Assembly (NCBI GenBank): GCA_001931905.2
Contig: MSJI02000843.1
Coordinates: 1 to 56,159, forward strand
Origin: Cladosporium sp. IMV 00045
Taxonomy: Eukaryota; Ascomycota; Dothideomycetes; Cladosporiales; Cladosporiaceae
DNA length: 56,159 nucleotides
Direction: 5' to 3'
The notes under the pieces were generated by a model that was not told where the DNA came from, searched no databases, and saw nothing but the letters and a program-made list of their open reading frames with translations. Position 1 is the stretch's first letter. Every line of letters begins with the position of its first letter. Below, one piece after another: positions 1 to 9,836 of the stretch. The translations under genes were made by a program, and so were the position numbers.

Positions 1-1471
1 TCTGCACGTGTGTTGGGGAAGTTGCTGCCGGCCCGTCTCATGAGCTCGAAGTCGTTCTCCGCATCCAATGTGTTAACCGCCGGGGGTGCAGGTGCTCCGC
101 TCTTCTCGCTCCGCATCACCGCGTGGTAATTCGGTACGACTGGGGCGAATGGGTTGTCTCGTATCGGCATCGTGGCGGGGTTGCCACTTGCGACGGCCGC
201 CGCGGTCGCAAGGTCCGAGAGCGCTGCGAGCGGGTTTGCACGTGCGCCGCCGCGGGTGAGCACCTGGTGTGAGGACGAACGCTCCATCTCTGGTGCTGCA
301 ACAGGTGTATTCACTGCATCTGCTCCAGTAGCAAGAGTGCCGTTCGCAGCATCTTCACCGTCAACAGCTGACGCGTTCTCACGAGCCTCGTTGTCGACTG
401 ACGGATCAGCGTTGGTGTTCGAATTCGAATCCTGTTGTTGCTGCTCCGGTTGATAGAAATACTTGTACGTCGCAATTTGAGCCGCGTTGGTAGCATGAGC
501 AAGCTCTTTGTCTGTGAATAGACGCTCCAAGCTGTATGCGGGCGCTTCGAATTGTGCGTAGCTGCTCTTGTCCCTGGCGTCCTTGAATGGACTTCTGCCA
601 CCTCCCAAATTGTCAGGTGGAGGAAGTGATCGGAATGCCGGTGCAGGCGATTCATGGCCTTCATCCTCGATTGGTAGCTTTCTCTTCCTCTTTCCATTCT
701 CGTCGCCGCCGCTCGGGCTGATAGCGCGATGACGAAGATGTCTTGTCTTGCGATTTTGTCCACCGCCAGGCGAGCCAGGGTTGTTGAGGCTGAATTGGTT
801 CGGGTTGAGCAGAAGTGCGTTGCTGTCGGAAATGTCTAGCTGTTCCTTATCACGGAGGAGCTGCTGCCTTCTTTTGGTGATCGTCGTGATCAAGCGCTGT
901 CGAATCTGGCTTCCCAAAGCCTTGTGTTCCTCTTCTGCTTGATGAATCTTCTGCTGGGTCAAGCGATCCACTTCCGATATCGAAGTCTGGTACTGATTCT
1001 ATAGGTGTTGTTAGCATGCGCATGATTATGCTATGCAGTGTTCTCATAACTCCATCGTACGTGCAAGGCGGTCAAATCCGCATCTCTCTGTTCGATCGCA
1101 TCGTTCGCTTCTCTCACAAACGTTCTATACCGGTTGCCCGCCATCGCAAAGAAGTCTCCCTGAGCCGCGTCGTCGCCTGGCATGCTGGCACCCATTCCTT
1201 CAACCAGAGATCTGATTTCGTCTCCACCATCTTCCAAAGGTATGCCTTCGTAAGGATCCGCGCGAAGGATCAGATTCATATCGACCTGAACAGCCTGCAG
1301 CTGGGCGCGATAGTGCTGGTGCTGGTTGGCATTGAACGAATCCATCATGTGTTGAAGCTTTTCGACCATGCGGTTTCTTCGCACGTCGCGTTTTGTCATT
1401 TGCGGTTGAGGAGCGGGTGAAGGTGAGTCGCGCTCGAACGGAGAGCCATGACGAGGGTGCGGACCAGCCAT
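1..1471 (-). CDS. Sds3/Dep1-like subunit of the Rpd3L histone deacetylase complex (3' end cut by window)
   Basis: Two exons are visible: 1471-1061, a 62-nt intron (999-1060) with a CTAAC branch point, and 998-1, which is open to the window edge. At least 469 residues are present. Residues 27-70 (TKRDVRRNRMVEKLQ..., then YRAQLQAVQVDMNLIL) match the start of the Sds3-like domain. Exon 2 continues it with a charged, helical stretch (QQKIHQAEEEHKAL, then RQRLITTITKRRQQLL). Further on come a basic KRKRK patch and a low-complexity acidic, Ala-rich tail. Proteins of this family scaffold the Sin3-Rpd3 large corepressor complex in the nucleus. I start at the ATG at 1471; the open frame extends upstream only through a GTG. 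Family assignment rests on remembered similarity to yeast Sds3, and Dep1 orthology is equally possible. Confidence 0.72.
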
Positions 1472-2255
1472 TGTGGGCGATTGGCACGTGAATGTCGTTG
1501 TCACAGGCCGACTCTAGCCTTTGCGACGGTTCCTGCGTCGATGATGCACTCGGGGGTTTATGGAGAGTATGATTGACGTCGCAACGATCAGGTGAGTGTG
1601 AAAAGGATTGGGGTGAGTGTTGGGAGTAACAGGAATAGCATGTGATGTTGGCAATGGTTTTGGTGAATGCAACTACACCATGTAGCAACGATGGGAGGGT
1701 GTAGGTGTGCGTTGCAGCACTTCTACTTGGAAGTGTATTGCTCGACCTCTGCGCGTGGCTTTCGGTCGGCCCTCGCTCGGCTGCCCATTCGCCGAGCTAC
1801 CGACGTCACATGACATACATCAATTGGGACGTCCACATCCATCTCCTTTCTCCTTGAGGCAACATCATGGAAGAGGGATATGATCGCCGACGTCGCCCGG
1901 AAGATGCTCAGGACTATCAGTATTGAACCCTTCCTTATGATGCAACCTGTCATTCAACCAGCCTTCGATTTCAGCCGGTTACAGTGGCCAGGAACAATCT
2001 CCCCGCAGTGAAGAGACATTTCTCCGTCCAATCCATAGCTGCGATGGTGCCGCATATGCATATAAACTGCAGCTAATGAAGAAGATTTGTACTATTTGGG
2101 CAGACCCATTCATGGTCGCTGAATGTTTTCCTAGCAAATGTCCGTCTCGCTTGGGTAGAGCGAGACAGCAATAACCGATCAAGCGTTGGTATAAAGGTCA
2201 GTCATGCCGTTCCTATCATTCCTTTTCTTCAAGACTCTTCTTGCCCATAGCAAAG
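1472..2255. other. Divergent intergenic region between the Sds3-like gene and the GH3 gene
   Basis: No convincing gene is seen; small minus-strand ORFs have no recognisable domain. The right part should hold the GH3 promoter. One CCCCGC at 2001-2006 fits the reverse complement of the CreA consensus SYGGRG, but a single degenerate match means little. Confidence 0.5.
2190..2195 (+). promoter_or_regulatory. Possible TATA box of the GH3 gene
   Basis: The sequence TATAAA lies about 60 nt before the ATG at 2256. Position and sequence are reasonable for a fungal core promoter; no transcript evidence is available. Confidence 0.35.
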
Positions 2256-4778
2256 ATGGTGTTCTCCAATCTTGTAGGTTTGTTGGTTCTGGCGGGGAGT
2301 GCTGCTCTCGCTCTGCCACAAGAGACTTATCACGGCAGCCATGGTAACCACAGCAGCAACGACTCGCTTGCCAATGCACCATACAGGTACGTCAAACTCC
2401 CATAGGATGATCGAGAGAACGTATTGACAAGTCCACAGTATGTCTCATGCTCTGTTAATGTCTGCCGTCTCTCGCCACATAAGACAGGTGACTAATGCGT
2501 CAATCAATCAGAGAACCCAGCACTGCCTGTCGAAGACCGCATTGCAGATCTCCTCTCGCGGATGACCATCGAAGAGAAGGCAACTCAATTGATGCAGGGT
2601 GACATCTCCAACTGGCTTAACGTCACCTCCGGTGAATTCAACCGGACTGGACTGGAACTCAGTTTCGAACAAAAAGCGGGCAGCTACTACGTTGGCTATC
2701 CCATTAGCTGGGACTGGCTGGCTGAGAACATCAAAATTGGTCAGGACTATGCCGTGAACGAGACCCGCCTTGGGATTCCCCCTATCGTCCAAACCGAAGG
2801 CATCCACGGCTTCTTGATTGGTAATGCGACCATTTTCAACAGCCCGATCGCCCACGGTTGCTCGTTCAATCGATCTTTGATCGAACGTATGGCCGAGCAG
2901 ATTGCCATTGAAGCCAAGGCCCTCGGTGTCACACAGCTGTTCGCCCCTGTCGCCGATCTTGCAAGAGAGTTGAGGTTCGGACGCGTTGAAGAGACCTTCG
3001 GTGAAGATCCATATCTGGCTGGTGAATTCTCTCTGCATTATGTTCTTGGCCTTCAAAACAAGAATGTATCTGCCATGATCAAACACTTTGCTGCCTCCTC
3101 TATGCCCGAGCAGGGCCTCAACACCGGTCCAGTGCATGCTGGTGAACGAGAGCTCAGAACCACGTGGCTCCCTCCCTTCAAGCCCGCCATCGAGAAGGGC
3201 AAAGTCTGGTCCATCATGAGTGCTTACACAAGCTACGATGGCATCCCTCAGGTTGCGGACGCGCATGTGGTAACTGATATCCTTCGCGACGAATGGGGAT
3301 ATGAATACTACGTCATGAGCGACGCAGGTGCAACCGACCGCCTTGCCAGTCCGTTCCGTATCTGCCCTAGTCCCTTGAACAAGTACGGCCAATCTGTGAA
3401 CGAAGGCAACGAATGCGTCACCCTCAACGCCCTTCCGGCAGGTACTGATGTCGAAATGGGAGGAGGATCCTTCAACTACCGTTCAATCCCGGACCTTGTT
3501 GACGCTGGTCGTCTGGAAATTTCCGTCGTTGACGAAGCCGTCTCTCGTCAACTTCGCGCGAAATTCACTATGGGTCTTTTCGAGAACCCCTTCCCTGCTG
3601 CGCCGAAGAGTGAGTGGAACAACTTGATCAACACGCCCGAGGCCAAGAGCCTTGCGCGTGAACTTGATCGTGATTCCATCGTGCTGCTCAAGAACGATCA
3701 CGACATCCTCCCGATCAAGAAGGACGCCAAGGTCGCCGTCATCGGACCCATGGCAGATGGTTTCATGAACTACGGTGACTACGTCGTATACCAGTCTCAA
3801 TACCGTGGCGTCACTCCGCTCGTAGGAATTCAAAATGCTATTGGAAATGGCTCGGTCTCGTACGCTCAAGGTTGCGAGCGCTGGTCCTCTGATCAGAGTG
3901 GCTTCCCAGAAGCTATCGAGGCTGCTGAGGCTGCCGACGTCGCGGTCGTAGTGGTTGGCACATGGTCTCGAGACCAACAGGAACTCTGGCGGGGCTTCAA
4001 CGCCACGACCGGTGAGCACATCGATGTATCAGACCTGAGTCTCGTGGGAGCAATGGGCCCACTTGTGCGCGCAATCGTCAACACCACAACTCCCACCGTC
4101 ATCGTCTTCAGCTCTGGCAAGCCCATCACGGAGGATTGGATCTCCAACACGACCGCTTCCCTGGTGCAGCAATTCTACCCCGGCGAGGAAGGCGGCAATG
4201 CTCTCGCCGATATCCTCTTTGGCGACTACAACCCATCCGGTAAGCTTTCCGTATCCTTCCCTCACGATGTCGGCACCCTGCCCATCAACTACGACTACCT
4301 GAACTCCGGCCGCACCACCAACCCCGGCATGATCCTGGAAAGTGGCGAGATCGTATTCGGCTCCAACTACGTGACCAACACACCCCAGCCCTGGTTCCCC
4401 TTCGGTTTCGGTCTCTCCTACACGACCTTCCAATACTCCAACGTCTCCCTGTCATCATACACCGCGAGCGCCAGCGACGAGATCACCGCCTCAGTCTCCG
4501 TCACCAACAACGGCACGCGCGACGGCGCCGAAGTCGTGCAGCTGTACGTCAAGGACATGCTCGCTTCGGTCGACGTCCCCAACATCCGCCTCAGGGGATT
4601 CGAGAAAGTCATGATTCCCGCGGGCGAGACGGTGGAGGTCGAGATTCCGCTCGACGTCAGCGAGCTGGGAGTGTGGAATACTCAGATGAAGTATGTGGTC
4701 GAGCCGGGGAACTTCACCGTCTACGCAGGCTCGAGCAGTTTGGATCTTAGGGGGAATGCCACTTTGACTGTGTCGTAG
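2256..4778 (+). CDS. Secreted glycoside hydrolase family 3 (beta-glucosidase/beta-xylosidase type)
   Basis: Exon 1 (2256-about 2386) begins with a signal peptide (MVFSNLVGLLVLAGSAALAL). The main exon, from about 2514 to the TAG at 4776-4778, holds the GH3 N domain, opening with LPVEDRIADLLSRMTIEEK. It includes RVEETFGEDPYLAGE, the KHFAA motif and MSDAGATD, whose Asp (codon 3321-3323) is the expected nucleophile. The GH3 C domain follows (SIVLLKND through YPGEEGGNALADILFGD), then PFGFGLSYTTF and a fibronectin-III-like domain. Many NxS/T sites fit an extracellular glycoprotein. The enzyme should release terminal beta-linked sugars from plant or fungal wall glycans; exact substrate is unknown. 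The exon 1-2 junction is unresolved: the strong donor GTACGT at 2387 does not join in frame to the acceptor near 2511. Confidence 0.9.
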
Positions 4779-5263
4779 ATGAACGGATTGCCCACGCGAG
4801 CTGTCGCGGAGACTCGCAAGTTCCGTATCCGATAGTGAGTTGGTTAATCCAATGCCGGTGATAGCAAGTTGCCTTACCCGGACAAGGCCGAGCGGTGGAT
4901 CACTACGCATTATTTGCCGTCCCTGCGAAGGATTAGAAGCTAAACTCAAGCTCGTATAAACCACATTGACCATCTCCCCTTGACAGTACATGTTCCACTC
5001 AGTGCCTGCATCAAACCCATGTTACAAATTCGGTCGTATCGAGTCGGGGTTATACATGGAGTTAACGCGCATGGACAAAGCCCAAAGTCCGCTTTGAACC
5101 ACACCTCTGAGCTGACCAAGCTATGCAATCGATATCTCGTGCATCCCATCGTCCGTTGGAGGCCGCGATGTTCGTGAATTAATATAAGATCGGCCAAGGT
5201 CGTAATGTTAATGTTCCATACTCACAAGTCGTTCCGTCGATCTCGTCTGCAACGTCTATCGTC
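4779..5263. other. Intergenic, GH3 to NmrA-like gene
   Basis: Holds the GH3 3' region and the NmrA-like promoter. Short ORFs here show no recognisable features. Confidence 0.5.
5183..5188 (+). promoter_or_regulatory. Possible TATA-like element of the NmrA-like gene
   Basis: TATAAG within an AT-rich stretch about 80 nt upstream of the ATG at 5264. Positional inference only. Confidence 0.25.
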
Positions 5264-6341
5264 ATGACCACCACTCAATACTTCTATCAGCAGCCCCAGG
5301 GCTCAAGGAATAGGATTGAGAATGTCGCCATGGTCGGTGTAAGTACTCCCAATACGCGAACCACGCCCAAAGCCCTTCTAGAGACCAAATGGGCCTAACA
5401 AACACCCCCAAAAGGCCAGCGGCCAAGTCGGCTCTTACATAACCCGCGCCCTCCTCTCAACAGGCAAACACCAACTCACCGCCATAACCCGACACGACAG
5501 CGCGGCCAGCTTCCCATCCGGCGTGAAAAGCCGCAAAATCGACTACACCGACCACGAAAGCATCGTCTCCGCCCTGCGCGGGCAAGACTTCCTGATCATC
5601 ACGATGAGCGTAACGGCGCGCGACGCGCAAGCGAAGCTCATAGCCGGAGCGCGCGATGCCGGCGTGCGCTGGATCATGCCCAACGAGTACGGGGGCGACT
5701 ACGAAGGGGCGAAGACGGCCTTCGGCGAGGAAGTGTACCTCGGCCCGCCGGCGTTGGCGGCGCGCAGAGCTATTGTGGAAGCCGGGATGAATTTCGTCAC
5801 GCTGTCGTGCTCGTTTTGGTACGAGTATAGTCTTGCCGGGTCGGAGGTGCGGTATGGGTTTGATTTTGGGAAGAGGGAGGTGACGTTCTACGACGAGGGG
5901 GAGACGAAGATCACCACGTCGACTTTTCCGCAGGTGGGATGGGCGGTGGCGAAGTTGCTTTCGTTGCCGGTTTGGCGGGTGAATGAGGAGGATGGGCAGT
6001 TGACGCTGAGTAAGTTCCGGAACCGGTCGGCGTTTGTTGGATCGTTTTATGTGAGTCAGAAGGATATGTTTGCTTCGGTGTTGAGGGTGACGGGGGACAA
6101 GGAGGATGATTGGAAGATTGGGTATGAGGATGCTGCGGCGAGATATCGGCGCGGCGGCGAATTGTTCGCGCAGGGCAAGATGGAAGGGTTTGGGATGTTG
6201 CTTTATGCTCGTGCGTTTTACAAGGACGGAGCGGCGGATTTGCAGGACGTGTTGAACAATGAGGAGTTGGGGTTGCCCAAGGAGGACTTTGACGAGGCGA
6301 CAGCTGTGGCTATCGATATGGCCAAGGGGCAAACGGTTTGA
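5264..6341 (+). CDS. NmrA-like / isoflavone-reductase-like NAD(P)-binding protein
   Basis: Two exons, 5264-5338 and 5415-6341, joined in phase 0 across a 76-nt GTAAGT...AAAG intron; 333 residues. The splice rebuilds the dinucleotide-binding loop VGASGQVG (Gly25, Gly28, Gly31), which supports the model strongly. Following features are those of the atypical short-chain dehydrogenase NmrA-like group: a region for the base and ribose (AITRHDSAA), a hydrophobic strand DFLIITMS, and MPNEYGGDY, where family reductases have their substrate site. Members either reduce small molecules or act as redox sensors such as NmrA; the sequence does not tell which. The protein is cytosolic with no signal peptide or membrane segment. 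The gene converges on the MscS channel gene. Confidence 0.85.
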
Positions 6342-6692
6342 GGTGGTTTTTGCGGCTGGTCAGTTTGTTCAATGCCTGTGTAATGATGGTTGAGGTAGCG
6401 GCTCGTCAGTATATACACGTTCTGTTCTAGCCTTGCGAATGATAACGCCTGTCCAACCAAATAATTAACAAGGAAACAGTGGTACAAGGAGTGTGAAGAT
6501 ACATCAATCCTTTTGTCTTTCCAAATTTCCGCCTTTTCGATTCTATAATGTAATTTATAATTTATGTTTGTCTGGTACGAAGTGCTCTCTTCAGAAGCAT
6601 TGATAAAAAAAAAAAAAAGGAGAGGAAGCCGTCGAAGGCTTTTGCAAAGAAAACAGAATTTTATCGTAGGGGTGCTACCGCTGGGAGGCAAC
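6342..6692. other. Convergent 3' intergenic region with a poly(A) run
   Basis: Shared 3' region of the NmrA-like (+) and MscS (-) genes. AT-rich, with a 14-nt A run at 6605-6618. No gene seen. Confidence 0.5.
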
Positions 6693-9600
6693 TCAGCTCA
6701 GCTTCTTCATCTCGTAGTCCGTCTGGCTGCGTCGTGGTGGGTGGAACTGTTCGGGCTCGTCTTCGACAGTCACAGTAGGTCCGAGGGGCCTGTTTGAGCT
6801 GGTTGGGAGCACGTCCGTAGGGATACGGGGCGGCATAGGTTCGCGTTGATGTTGAGAAGGGTACGATTGGTCGGTCTCGTTGGTAGTCGTGCGCCAAGCA
6901 GAAGAGCTGACAAGACCAGTGCGCGGGTCAAGACGATCCGAAGAGTGGTTGGCACTGGGGTTCTCGGGAATGTCGGCCATACCCTTCTCCATCAGAGCAG
7001 CCTCGTCAGCAGGGCCCCCTCCGACAGTGGTAGAGCGGTGGCGATTGAAGAAACGGTTGCGGTGAGAGGAAGTGCGACCCTTCGAGCCGTCGGAATCGAT
7101 GGAGCGACGGAGAAGACCACCAGAAGCGGTATCGCGAGAAGTGGAGCGACCCATATCGTTGCTGCGACGATCAGCTTCGGCGGCGCGCTCTCGGGATCTT
7201 GATGCTTCAGCGATAGCACTCATTTGGGCATTGCGGCGGTCTTCGTGCACATCGCCACTAAGGTCGCCGTAAGCATAGTCCCTCATTCCAAGACTGAAAT
7301 CGACGCGTTTGTTCATGGCAGACAGAGTCTCGCCACGGTTACGGAGGGAAGAGCCGTTACGAAGGATTGAGCCTGAGCGCGCGCGTGGACCAGACGCAGT
7401 GCTTCCATCCTCGGGTGCAACAAACGGCGGGTCTTGAGGAGCGTTTGGATCGAAACCAGCCGGGTTGTCTGGCTGGCCACCAGTGCCCATTTCGGGGTTT
7501 CCAATATGAGGGACGCTCTGCAGGTACATGGGGAAGCTCTGCTTCTGGCCAGGGAAACGCATGTAAGGGCCCTCAATGCCGAGCTCTTGCATGCAGACCA
7601 TCATGGCGCAGATGAACTTGTTGCGACGAGCGAGACGGAGACCTTCGTTCTGCCAGTTGGACTTGTAGAAGAAGACGACGTTGAGGTTCATCGAGTGGAC
7701 ATCGACAATGTCGCGTAACTCTGTCAAGATGTTGCCTTGGTACTCGCGTTTCTCGAGCTTTACGAACTCGAGGAGCTTTGAACGCAGGCCTTCAATCTGA
7801 TCGAGAGTGGTACCGAACTTGATCGTGATGCTGACAGCTTCTGCGAGACCTCCGGAACGACGCTGGTTGAGGATGAAGAGCGTGTTAAGATAGCTGTTTG
7901 GCGCCTGCACGATGTGACCTTCCATCTTTTTGAACTCGGTGAACAGCAAGCTGATCTCCTTGACAAAGTAGTCGTCGCCACGTCCAGTAGCACCGGTGTT
8001 GCCGTAGATCCCAACACGGTCACCAACGTCAAAGGGGTGCTTGATAAACACGAAGACGACGGATTGCAAGAACTCCTGCGCGGTAGCAGAGAAGAGCCAG
8101 GACAGAGCAAGGACTGCAGATCCAGCCGAAGTAAGCACACCTGCAGCAGACGCCGAAATGAGGGAGATAAAAACGAGAATGGTGATGACAGCGACGATGA
8201 ACATGAAGACATCGTCAAGCTTGCCAACAACAGAGTCGAGATCTTTGAGGGAAGCAGTGATGGATTTGCGTTCGCGACCGATCTCAACACAGACGGCCTC
8301 AAGTTCTTCCATACTAATGTCGCCGTTCATGTCTTTGTCAAACATGCTGAAGGCAGCCGTCGCTTCCTCTTCGTTCTCGTAAGCGTTGTGCAGATCCTCC
8401 TGATAGACGGTCTCGGTCGACTCGCGAGCGAAGGTGCGGTATAAGCGACGTGCAAGAACTTGCGAACCGCTGATAGAGCTCAGTAGTGTGACGACGACTT
8501 GGTTGGGATGCGTGCTCTTGTACACAGTCTTGCCGGTGAAGTCTCCTGCGATTTTGCCAGTAACATCTCCGATCTTGCCAACAACCTCTTTCGTCCTCTT
8601 TCCTGCATCGTTGATGAAAGCTCCGGGAGTGCGAGCGCCAGAGCCTTCTTGTTCAGCAGAGGGCTCCTCGAATTCGGAATCTTCCATGGCAATTTTCGTC
8701 TTTGAGTAGATGTAAAGCTTGATAAGTGATGCAATCTGAAATTTGTTGATTTCGATGCGGTCGGCATAGGTGCGCAGGTGGAAGCTGATGGCGATGAGCT
8801 GGATGATGATTTTCTCGACAAAATTCAGCACTCCGCCGACCAGAAGGGAGATCAGGACCTTGTTCATATCCTTCTGCCAGCCAGTTGCGCTTGAGTCATA
8901 CGACCCATCCTCCTTGGGAGGACGGTCGGGCATGTGCTGCGTCATGGTCGGGAGAAACGAAATCTCGATAGCAAGCATCCAGAAGAACAGACATGCAGGC
9001 AACTCGAGTTGCTTGCCCATGTCTCGCCATTTCTTGCCGTTATTGGTGAACAGCGAGGAAACCACTCCGATAGGCCATGGAAGGCATTTTGCGAGAATGC
9101 GGCCAGCCCAGAGAGTAAGCCAAACAATCTCCAGCCAGATCATGAACCAGTACATTGTGACGCCGCCGACCTTTTGATTGGGGAAGAGGAAGACGCCAAT
9201 CAACAGGGGAATGAGGAGGATGAGGGACACCGGCATGATGTATGTGAAGTACCGAATGAGCCAATTGGACTTGTGGACTTTCTTGACGAAGACCGCAAAC
9301 TTGGAGCTCGGGTTCTCCGGGCCCTTGTAGACCTGTGTTTGTTCGTGCACCGGATTGGTGGCGATGTCGAACTCGTCGACTTCATCTTCGCGCCTCTTCC
9401 TAGAATTGTGCATGCTCTCCCCATCTTGTTGAGATTGGGTTTCTTTCTTAGAAATCTGCCTCTCGATCTTGAGAAGCTCCAGATCATCCTCTAATCTGTG
9501 AGCCTTCTCGCGAGTCTGAGACGGGGAAGCTAAGCTGTGTAAAGGATCTCCGCGATCATGTTGGGTCTCCACGGTGAGCATGGTGCCGCTGCGCTGTGGA

Positions 9601-9836
9601 ATGCCGGATGGATTTCTTCGATTGTGGCCACCCTCTGCATCGCCCACTACGGTTCCTTCTTCATCAGATGAGCGCTCATGGCTTCGATTCCGGTCGTCAG
9701 GATGGTTGCTGTGGACGTTGTAGGAAGGCAGCGGCGCCGGGGCAAAATGGGCATGTGGGCCAGCTGGATTGCTGGACTCGGTGGTGGTGTTGTAGCCATA
9801 GGATGGCTCTGGCCTCTCGTCGGCCGGCGTGGTCAT
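6693..9836 (-). CDS. EF-hand mechanosensitive ion channel of the MscS family (Msy1/Msy2 type)
   Basis: A single exon of 1047 residues. The start is the ATG at 9836 (MTTPADERPEPSYG); the frame extends upstream only through a GTG. After a polar N terminus come several membrane segments, e.g. RYFTYIMPVSLILLIPLLI and YWFMIWLEIVWLTLWAG. A calcium-binding EF-hand loop, DKDMNGDISMEE, lies near residues 498-510. The MscS pore and beta domain follow (VFIKHPFDVGDRVGIYG, then EGHIVQAPNSYLNT). The long C terminus is polar and Arg/Ser-rich. Fission yeast Msy1 and Msy2 share this architecture, sit in the ER membrane and control calcium and volume during hypo-osmotic shock. A similar role is inferred here. 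It converges on the NmrA-like gene. Confidence 0.93.
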   Translation of the reverse strand: MTTPADERPEPSYGYNTTTESSNPAGPHAHFAPAPLPSYNVHSNHPDDRNRSHERSSDEEGTVVGDAEGGHNRRNPSGIPQRSGTMLTVETQHDRGDPLHSLASPSQTREKAHRLEDDLELLKIERQISKKETQSQQDGESMHNSRKRREDEVDEFDIATNPVHEQTQVYKGPENPSSKFAVFVKKVHKSNWLIRYFTYIMPVSLILLIPLLIGVFLFPNQKVGGVTMYWFMIWLEIVWLTLWAGRILAKCLPWPIGVVSSLFTNNGKKWRDMGKQLELPACLFFWMLAIEISFLPTMTQHMPDRPPKEDGSYDSSATGWQKDMNKVLISLLVGGVLNFVEKIIIQLIAISFHLRTYADRIEINKFQIASLIKLYIYSKTKIAMEDSEFEEPSAEQEGSGARTPGAFINDAGKRTKEVVGKIGDVTGKIAGDFTGKTVYKSTHPNQVVVTLLSSISGSQVLARRLYRTFARESTETVYQEDLHNAYENEEEATAAFSMFDKDMNGDISMEELEAVCVEIGRERKSITASLKDLDSVVGKLDDVFMFIVAVITILVFISLISASAAGVLTSAGSAVLALSWLFSATAQEFLQSVVFVFIKHPFDVGDRVGIYGNTGATGRGDDYFVKEISLLFTEFKKMEGHIVQAPNSYLNTLFILNQRRSGGLAEAVSITIKFGTTLDQIEGLRSKLLEFVKLEKREYQGNILTELRDIVDVHSMNLNVVFFYKSNWQNEGLRLARRNKFICAMMVCMQELGIEGPYMRFPGQKQSFPMYLQSVPHIGNPEMGTGGQPDNPAGFDPNAPQDPPFVAPEDGSTASGPRARSGSILRNGSSLRNRGETLSAMNKRVDFSLGMRDYAYGDLSGDVHEDRRNAQMSAIAEASRSRERAAEADRRSNDMGRSTSRDTASGGLLRRSIDSDGSKGRTSSHRNRFFNRHRSTTVGGGPADEAALMEKGMADIPENPSANHSSDRLDPRTGLVSSSAWRTTTNETDQSYPSQHQREPMPPRIPTDVLPTSSNRPLGPTVTVEDEPEQFHPPRRSQTDYEMKKLS

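Noticed and set aside
311..763. 150-codon minus-strand ORF within the Sds3-like region
   Set aside because: It is in another frame than the spliced Sds3-like exon 2, which is open throughout and shows the family pattern.
2508..3392. 294-codon minus-strand ORF antisense to GH3
   Set aside because: It mirrors the strongly conserved GH3 frame and has no domain; a shadow of biased codon use.
5457..6332. 291-codon minus-strand ORF antisense to the NmrA-like gene
   Set aside because: Arg/His/Pro-rich shadow of a GC-rich gene.
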